DNA of 5,305 nucleotides from NCBI GenBank assembly GCA_025450375.1, contig JANWHO010000104.1, positions 1-5,305 on the forward strand, given 5' to 3'. Shown here piece after piece: positions 1 through 3,743 of the stretch (its first letter is position 1; every line of letters starts with the position of its first letter). Position numbers and translations under genes: made by a program. Below the pieces are notes generated by a model, which was not told the origin of the DNA, made no database searches, and saw only the letters and a list, made by a program, of their open reading frames with translations. The DNA is from Chloroflexota bacterium (GTDB lineage: Bacteria; Chloroflexota; UBA5177; JANWHV01).

Positions 1-102
1 ACCCTGTCCACCCTGGCCGGTTTTCTGCATCATTGCCGGGCGGTGGGCGTGCCGGTGATCGATGGCGTAACCGAGGCGCGGGCCCTGGTGACGGCGGGGT
101 AG
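1..102 (+). CDS. C-terminal end of a probable Asp/Glu/hydantoin racemase-family protein (partial, 5' end outside window)
   Basis: Frame 1 is open from the first base to a TAG at 100-102 and encodes 33 residues beginning TLSTLAGFLHHCRAVGVPVI and continuing DGVTEARALVTAG. The segment GVPVIDGV followed by a short helix rich in alanine and leucine is how many members of the Asp/Glu/hydantoin racemase superfamily end; those cofactor-independent enzymes use a cysteine pair for proton transfer. The more diagnostic cysteine-containing motifs would lie upstream of the window, so the family call rests on one short motif and the exact substrate cannot be told. A maleate isomerase or another member of the same fold is possible. 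It converges on the large - strand gene, and a long hairpin separates the two. Confidence 0.5.
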   Translation, partial: TLSTLAGFLHHCRAVGVPVIDGVTEARALVTAG

Positions 103-126
103 AAGTGGTAGGCCGCGGGAAGATCC

Positions 127-181
127 AGCGTCTGGCTTGGAGGAAGGCCGGCAACACCGGCCTTCCTCCAAGCCAGACGCT
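127..181. terminator. Perfect 25-bp inverted repeat between convergent genes, probable bidirectional terminator
   Basis: Bases 127-151 are the exact reverse complement of 157-181, with a 5-nt loop (CAACA, 152-156). The hairpin starts 25 nt after the stop of the upstream + gene and ends 3 nt from the stop codon of the - strand gene, so it lies in the 3' untranslated part of both. Neither side has a real T-run: the + side continues TTAGCTATGG and the - side continues GGATCTTCCC. It is therefore not a textbook intrinsic terminator, though the position fits a shared terminator or 3' stabiliser. A mobile hairpin repeat with other genomic copies is the main alternative. Confidence 0.6.
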
Positions 182-184
182 TAG

Positions 185-2878
185 CTATGGTTGTATGGTG
201 ATCGTGGTGATGGTGTTTGCCGCGCCTCCCGAGTTGGAAGTGTGAATAGCCAGAGTAGCGGTGACCGCCGCCGCGATCTTGATCTTGGGGAACAATTGAC
301 CGACATACAGGCCATAGGCGTCCGCCGTCCCCTTCACGACCAGATGGTAAATTACCTGGCCGAGCTTGGGCGGTTTGGGTCCTTTAACCTTGACGCCAGG
401 GGTCGCAGGCGGCGGTGGGACCGTGTTCTTCACCGTGAGGGTAATTTGCACCTTGGCGAACGGAGCGGTATGAACGGTGACCGAAATTGGCGTGACGGCG
501 CTGACCGAGACTGCTGGGGCCGCGAGATTCAGGGTCAAGGGCAACGGGCAGGCGCCACGCGGTGACTGTGGCGCCCCGCTGATCTTGGCGATAAAAGCAT
601 TCGGATCCGGTGACACATAATTTCTCCCGCCTGGGAGCCCATGCGTGAGCGGGAAATTCGGTGACTGCGTGTAGCCAGCCATATAGGCGTTACCGTGGGA
701 GTCAACGGCAATGCCGTCGACACTCTCGGCGAACGTCCCGCCAAAGTAGCTGGAATAGAGAATCGCGGTGCCGCAGGAGTTTACCTTGGTGACGAAGCTA
801 TCCAGGAGTCCGAAGCCGCCCCGGTTCCCGCCCAGCGTACCCTGCAGCGCCCGTTGCAGGGGAAAGATTGGCGTAGTAAAGGTGGGAGATCCGGTCGATC
901 CAGCCACGTAGGCGTTGCCCTGATGATCCAGGGCAATGGCGTAGCCGATATCGTTGCCGACTCCGCCCAGATAGGTGGAATAGATGAGCACGCCACGGGC
1001 GCTCAGCTTGGAGACAAAGGCATCAATGCCGCCGCCGGGGGCCGCTTGCGGCACCCCGATCGTGCGGGGAATGCCACCGTTGGTCTCCCCTACTACATAG
1101 GCGTTCCCCGCCGAGTCAACGGCAATGCCATGGGTTTTATCGGCGGCCGTCTGGCCCAGGTAGGTGGCATAGACGAGGGTATTGCCGCTCTGGCTCATCT
1201 TGGCCACGAAGGAGTTGAAATCGGTACCGGAAAGGTGCTGCTGCAAGGCATGGGGAGGAGTACGGAAGTCCGCCGAATTGGTTTGCCCGGTGACGTAGGC
1301 GAATCCCTTGGGGTCGACGGCGATTCCGGTCGCGAAGTCGGTGCCGCTGCCGCCCAGATAGGTGCTGTAGATCAGCTTTGACCCCTGGGGATTGAACTTG
1401 GCGACAAACGCATCTTCCTGCGAGCCGAGAGAGCCTTCTCCGTAGCCGAGCGCGCTTTGCCCGGCATCCTGGAGAGGAAAATTATAGGAATACGTGTAAC
1501 CAGCGATGAAGGCATCGTGCCGCGAGTCCAGAGCGATTCCAGCCGAGCCATCGTCGCCACAGGTATTGGAGTTATCGTCGGCGCCACCGAGTAAGGTACT
1601 GTAGACGATCGAAAGGCCGGTCGGGCTCAGTTTGGTGATAAAGGCATCGTATCCGCCGCGATTTGTGGTCTGAAAGGCGCTGGTGCTGGTGGGAAAGTCG
1701 GTCTCGTTGGAGGAACCGGTAATGTACGCATCACCCCGCCCATCCACCGCGATGCCTGTGGCATTTGTGGCCGCTGCCTGGCCGCACGCGGTGGCGTGCG
1801 CATCCGAAGTTCCGCTCAGGTAGGTCGAATAAAGGATTCTGGTGCCTTCTGGGTTCAGTTTTGCTACAAAGGCTGCGGCGGTGCCGCCGATGGCGCCTTG
1901 AAGCATATAGCCACGGGTGATTATACCGGTGGCATGAATACTCACGATGGGCGAGTTTCCCACGATGTAGGCACTACCGGCATAGTCGATGGCGATTCCA
2001 GTGGCATTGTCATTGAAGCCATCTAGATCCGAGTAGGTCAACACAGGGTCGATGACCAGCGCGGCATCATGCCGGTACGATCCGACGATGAAGGCAACTT
2101 CGTGGGCGCCCAGGAGTGCGTAGCGGCTGCTTACGGCCCGCCGATTCCCGCCAATCAGCTGGTAGGCGACCGGTTGCTTCTCGATCAAGACGCCAACCGC
2201 GCTTGAGATACGCAGATTGCCTGCACTGTCGATGCTGAGTGCCTGGGAGCCTGGGAAGGCAAGGCGGATCTGTTGGAGATTGGCGCCGGGGGCAAGATTG
2301 AAGTCATATTCAAGGTCACCCTGCGTCCCGTAATAGGTGACGTTGATCCCTGGATAGACGCCCTGGTAGGCGACCCGGCCAAACGTAGATACGCCGGTGC
2401 GCCAATCCTTGGGGTCCGCGCCAACCAGATAATTGACCGTTGTCTGTTGCCTGTCCTGGCCTAGGATCCGCGCGGCCGGATTGGCCCCCAGCAACTGGAA
2501 GTGCAGGGCGTGGGTAGGAGACTGACGGAAGCTGCCGTGCGCCCCGTGCGTGGAGGCGGCCATGCTCACCAGTACTGGGCCGCCGGACGCCAGGGCGAGC
2601 GCATAGCCGTTGCCGTGAGCCACATAGGTAGCGGCGCCCTTACCGCCCGGTCCCTGCTCAAACAGCAGCGGCAGACGGGAAAGTGACAGGGTCGGGCGCG
2701 CTGCCTGGCCGGAGCGTGCCATGGCATGGTAGGCAGTGACTGAGGCGGCATGGGCGGCAGACGCGGAGGAACCCCCGCTCCGCAGCGGAACCGACATGCC
2801 CAGCAATCCGGCGGATACCAGGGCGGCGAGGGCGATCCGAGGCCCGGACCGGCGGAGGGCGCGGTAGATAGACTCCAT
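185..2878 (-). CDS. Secreted SBBP-repeat (seven-bladed beta-propeller) protein, 897 aa
   Basis: Biological role is unknown; the architecture points to an exported or surface protein. Residues 1-14 are basic (MESIYRALRRSGPR), 15-32 form a hydrophobic helix, and a small-residue stretch with AHA-type sites near 40-46 fits signal peptidase I cleavage. Residues about 65-280 match the domain that precedes SBBP propellers: NYLVGADPKDW (149-159), YQGVYPGINVTYYG (171-184), LEYDFNLAPGA (189-199) and ALVIDPVLTYS (273-283). Seven repeats follow, starting near 281, 349, 425, 503, 569, 632 and 707. Each begins roughly YSTYLGG and carries GIAVDxxGNAYVxG and a late DAFVxKL strand. Residues about 780-897 are beta-rich and Ig-like, interrupted by a Pro/Lys-rich segment (821-838). 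The ATG is supported by AGGAGG at 2894-2889, 10 nt upstream, and by the signal peptide directly after it. The gene appears monocistronic. Cysteines occur only at 365, 440, 702 and 777. No sortase motif or sorting domain is seen at the C-terminus. Confidence 0.9.
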   Translation of the reverse strand: MESIYRALRRSGPRIALAALVSAGLLGMSVPLRSGGSSASAAHAASVTAYHAMARSGQAARPTLSLSRLPLLFEQGPGGKGAATYVAHGNGYALALASGGPVLVSMAASTHGAHGSFRQSPTHALHFQLLGANPAARILGQDRQQTTVNYLVGADPKDWRTGVSTFGRVAYQGVYPGINVTYYGTQGDLEYDFNLAPGANLQQIRLAFPGSQALSIDSAGNLRISSAVGVLIEKQPVAYQLIGGNRRAVSSRYALLGAHEVAFIVGSYRHDAALVIDPVLTYSDLDGFNDNATGIAIDYAGSAYIVGNSPIVSIHATGIITRGYMLQGAIGGTAAAFVAKLNPEGTRILYSTYLSGTSDAHATACGQAAATNATGIAVDGRGDAYITGSSNETDFPTSTSAFQTTNRGGYDAFITKLSPTGLSIVYSTLLGGADDNSNTCGDDGSAGIALDSRHDAFIAGYTYSYNFPLQDAGQSALGYGEGSLGSQEDAFVAKFNPQGSKLIYSTYLGGSGTDFATGIAVDPKGFAYVTGQTNSADFRTPPHALQQHLSGTDFNSFVAKMSQSGNTLVYATYLGQTAADKTHGIAVDSAGNAYVVGETNGGIPRTIGVPQAAPGGGIDAFVSKLSARGVLIYSTYLGGVGNDIGYAIALDHQGNAYVAGSTGSPTFTTPIFPLQRALQGTLGGNRGGFGLLDSFVTKVNSCGTAILYSSYFGGTFAESVDGIAVDSHGNAYMAGYTQSPNFPLTHGLPGGRNYVSPDPNAFIAKISGAPQSPRGACPLPLTLNLAAPAVSVSAVTPISVTVHTAPFAKVQITLTVKNTVPPPPATPGVKVKGPKPPKLGQVIYHLVVKGTADAYGLYVGQLFPKIKIAAAVTATLAIHTSNSGGAANTITTITIQP

Positions 2879-2937
2879 GAGCAGGCTGCCTCCTCATACT
2901 ACGAGTGACCGTTCATCAGCATAGCACGCCAGTCCGT

Positions 2938-2966
2938 GTTATCGTCCCAAGGGGGTGAATTGTCAA
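2938..2966 (-). promoter_or_regulatory. Sigma70-type promoter for the SBBP protein gene
   Basis: Read on the - strand, a perfect -35 box TTGACA (2966-2961) is followed by a 17-bp spacer and the -10 hexamer GATAAC (2943-2938), which matches 4 of 6 bases of TATAAT. Transcription would begin near 2931, giving a leader of about 50 nt that contains the AGGAGG ribosome binding site. It is the only strong hexamer pair seen upstream of this gene. Confidence 0.55.
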
Positions 2967-2982
2967 TCACCAATTTGTCATG

Positions 2983-3009
2983 TTGCGTTAATCCAGACTC
3001 TCCTATACT
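2983..3009 (+). promoter_or_regulatory. Candidate divergent + strand promoter upstream of an orphan terminator
   Basis: A good -10 hexamer TATACT (3004-3009, 5 of 6 to consensus) has a weak TTGCGT at 2983-2988 with a short 15-bp spacer. A better hexamer, TTGTCA (2975-2980), is 23 bp away, which is too far. The reason to take it seriously is the intrinsic terminator at 3133-3159 that needs a + strand transcript to act on, while the nearest upstream gene points the other way. It lies only about 20-40 bp from the - strand promoter, back to back. Confidence 0.35.
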
Positions 3010-3015
3010 AGCGTG

Positions 3016-3160
3016 GCTGGTGCGGGAAGTGCGTTAGCGCCGGCATCGTACCGATCTTGGGCATCGCGGCAACACATTTTTCCGATTCTTCCTCGGCCAT
3101 TATCAGCGTCGCGGATGCCGGTTTCCAGGCAGGCCCGGGAGCAATGCTCCCGGGCTTTTC
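3016..3160 (+). ncRNA. Putative small untranslated RNA (about 145 nt) or secG-upstream leader
   Basis: The interval is bounded by a candidate -10 box (3004-3009) and a strong intrinsic terminator (3133-3159). It has no credible protein gene: the only ATG before the terminator (3115) opens a frame through the terminator and into secG in the wrong register. Pairing is visible: 3040-3047 (CCGGCATC) is complementary to 3114-3121 (GATGCCGG), and GCATCGCG at 3061-3068 could compete for the same 3' strand. I checked by eye for 4.5S/SRP, 6S and common riboswitch signatures and found none. The ends are inferred and the identity is unknown. An attenuator acting on secG is the alternative, but secG has its own promoter downstream. 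Confidence 0.3.
3133..3159 (+). terminator. Intrinsic terminator with no gene upstream of it
   Basis: GCCCGGGAGC (3133-3142), a 3-nt loop AAT and the perfect complement GCTCCCGGGC (3146-3155) are followed immediately by TTTTCGTT. The 10-bp GC-rich stem directly abutting the T-run is a classic rho-independent terminator for + strand transcription. The opposite side lacks a T-run, so it is one-directional. It ends 16 nt before the -35 box of the secG promoter and would insulate secG from transcription starting upstream. Confidence 0.8.
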
Positions 3161-3174
3161 GTTATCGACCACCC

Positions 3175-3204
3175 TTGTCAGTTTGGGGGGGCGCATGCTA
3201 CAGT
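3175..3204 (+). promoter_or_regulatory. Promoter of the secG-tRNA-Leu unit
   Basis: TTGTCA (3175-3180, 5 of 6 to the -35 consensus) is separated by 18 bp from TACAGT (3199-3204, 4 of 6 to the -10 consensus). Predicted initiation is near 3211, about 49 nt before the GTG start of secG. The spacer contains a run of seven G (3185-3191). The position just after an intrinsic terminator and before secG supports the call. Confidence 0.55.
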
Positions 3205-3259
3205 ACCCAAGCAACGAAACCCGTCGTATGGTGTCTTGTTCAGGTGAGGTTGTGCCACC

Positions 3260-3481
3260 GTGTTGACTGCCCTTCGCATCGTCCAGGTCATTCTGGCGGT
3301 GTTTCTCTCGGTCCTCATTTTAATGCAGTCGCGGGGCCAGGGCCTTGGCAGCGTGTTCGGGGGCGACGGAAACGTGTTCCAGACTCGGCGTGGGATCGAA
3401 TTAACCCTGTTCAAGTTCACGATTGGCGTGGCGGCAGCCTTCTTGATCGTCTCTATGTTGGTGGTATCCAAGATCTTTTAG
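3260..3481 (+). CDS. secG: SecG, preprotein translocase subunit
   Basis: SecG is the small non-catalytic inner-membrane subunit of the SecYEG channel and assists SecA-driven export of unfolded proteins. The 73-residue product shows the family layout: a first membrane helix at about 4-22 (ALRIVQVILAVFLSVLILM), a cytoplasmic loop with GQGLGSVFGG (26-35) and TRRG (42-45), and a second membrane helix at about 51-70. The length is normal for the short form without a C-terminal tail. The start is a GTG at 3260 with AGGTGAGG at 3242-3249, 10 nt upstream; no in-frame start nearer the N-terminal helix fits better than this one. The tRNA-Leu gene begins 30 nt after the stop with no terminator between, so co-transcription is likely. 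The loop sequence resembles SecG of Chloroflexota-type bacteria, an impression rather than a measured result. Confidence 0.93.
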   Translation: MLTALRIVQVILAVFLSVLILMQSRGQGLGSVFGGDGNVFQTRRGIELTLFKFTIGVAAAFLIVSMLVVSKIF

Positions 3482-3511
3482 GGCCCGAAGCGATCTGGTT
3501 TTCCTTCTCTG

Positions 3512-3597
3512 GCCGAAGTGGTGAAATTGGCAGACACGCGGTGTTCAGGACGCCGTGAGCTATGCTCGTGTGGGTTCGAGTCCCTCCTTCGGCACCA
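3512..3597 (+). tRNA. tRNA-Leu (anticodon CAG)
   Basis: The 86-nt gene folds as a class II tRNA with encoded CCA. The acceptor stem GCCGAAG (3512-3518) pairs perfectly with CTTCGGC (3587-3593), followed by A73 and CCA (3595-3597). The D stem is GTG/CAC (3521-3523, 3535-3537). The anticodon stem CGGTG/CGCCG (3539-3543, 3551-3555) includes one G-U pair, and the loop TTCAGGA (3544-3550) places CAG at 3546-3548, reading CUG leucine codons. The long variable arm has a GAGC/GCTC stem (3557-3560, 3564-3567), expected for leucine. The T loop is TTCGAGT (3575-3581). The T stem GTGGG/CCCTC has a T-T mismatch at its second pair (3571 with 3585). It lies just downstream of secG and directly before a terminator. 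Confidence 0.96.
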
Positions 3598-3609
3598 TTC
3601 TCAGCCTGT

Positions 3610-3648
3610 ACGACCCCAGTCGCTGACGACTGGGGTCGTTGGCGTTTT
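3610..3648 (+). terminator. Intrinsic terminator ending the secG-tRNA-Leu unit
   Basis: A perfect 13-bp stem (3610-3622 with 3627-3639, beginning ACGACCCCAGTCG) closes a CTGA loop. After TGGCG the T-run TTTT follows at 3645-3648. The gap of 5 nt between stem and T-run is slightly longer than ideal. It starts 12 nt after the tRNA CCA and 96 nt upstream of the next gene's ribosome binding region, so it separates the tRNA unit from the acyl-CoA synthetase gene. Confidence 0.75.
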
Positions 3649-3676
3649 CACGACTGATGAGTGTTCGCGGTCTAAT
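3647..3676 (+). promoter_or_regulatory. Candidate promoter of the acyl-CoA synthetase gene
   Basis: A -10 hexamer TCTAAT (3671-3676, 5 of 6 to TATAAT) lies 18 bp after TTCACG (3647-3652, 4 of 6 to TTGACA). Initiation near 3683 would give a leader of about 60 nt. The -35 box begins within the T-run of the preceding terminator. The pair is moderate in quality, but this is the only plausible one between the terminator and the GTG start. Confidence 0.4.
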
Positions 3677-3683
3677 ACCGCGA
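3665..3683. promoter_or_regulatory. Operator-like 19-nt palindrome over the -10 box
   Basis: TCGCGGTCTAATACCGCGA is a perfect inverted repeat with 7-nt arms (3665-3671 and 3677-3683) around a 5-nt centre CTAAT. Its centre, base 3674, coincides with the proposed -10 hexamer. Size and position fit the binding site of a dimeric repressor, which would block transcription of the acyl-CoA synthetase gene, but no regulator gene is in the window. A small hairpin without regulatory function is the alternative. Confidence 0.4.
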
Positions 3684-3743
3684 TCAGCCGGGGGCCAATG
3701 GCGTGTTCTCCCTGGCAGCCGGTCCGGGTGAAAGGAGCAGGCC

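Noticed and set aside
695..1381. 228-codon + strand open frame opposite the SBBP gene
   Set aside because: It is a shadow frame: it is antisense to clearly conserved propeller repeats and only reproduces their periodicity in low-complexity Gly/Ala/Arg translation, with no ribosome binding site or recognisable motif.
650..2040. Periodic similar segments on the - strand gene considered as a CRISPR array or tandem DNA repeat
   Set aside because: The repeats have a period of about 190-235 bp, are diverged at the DNA level and conserved at the protein level, which is what beta-propeller blades give. There are no short identical repeats with unique spacers.
3016..3160. Possible 4.5S (SRP) RNA or 6S RNA
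   Set aside because: The conserved SRP apex (GGUCCGGAAGGAAGCAGCC-like) is absent, the length and folding do not give the 6S central-bubble shape by eye, and the neighbours do not match either gene's usual context.
3008..3214. Small - strand open frame of 68 codons upstream of the SBBP gene
   Set aside because: It overlaps two + strand promoter candidates and a terminator, lacks a clear Shine-Dalgarno, and shows no recognisable features. Not excluded completely but unsupported.
3013..3558. 181-codon + strand open frame across the terminator, secG and the tRNA
   Set aside because: It runs through an intrinsic terminator, a promoter, secG in another frame and half of the tRNA, and its translation has no coherent domain.
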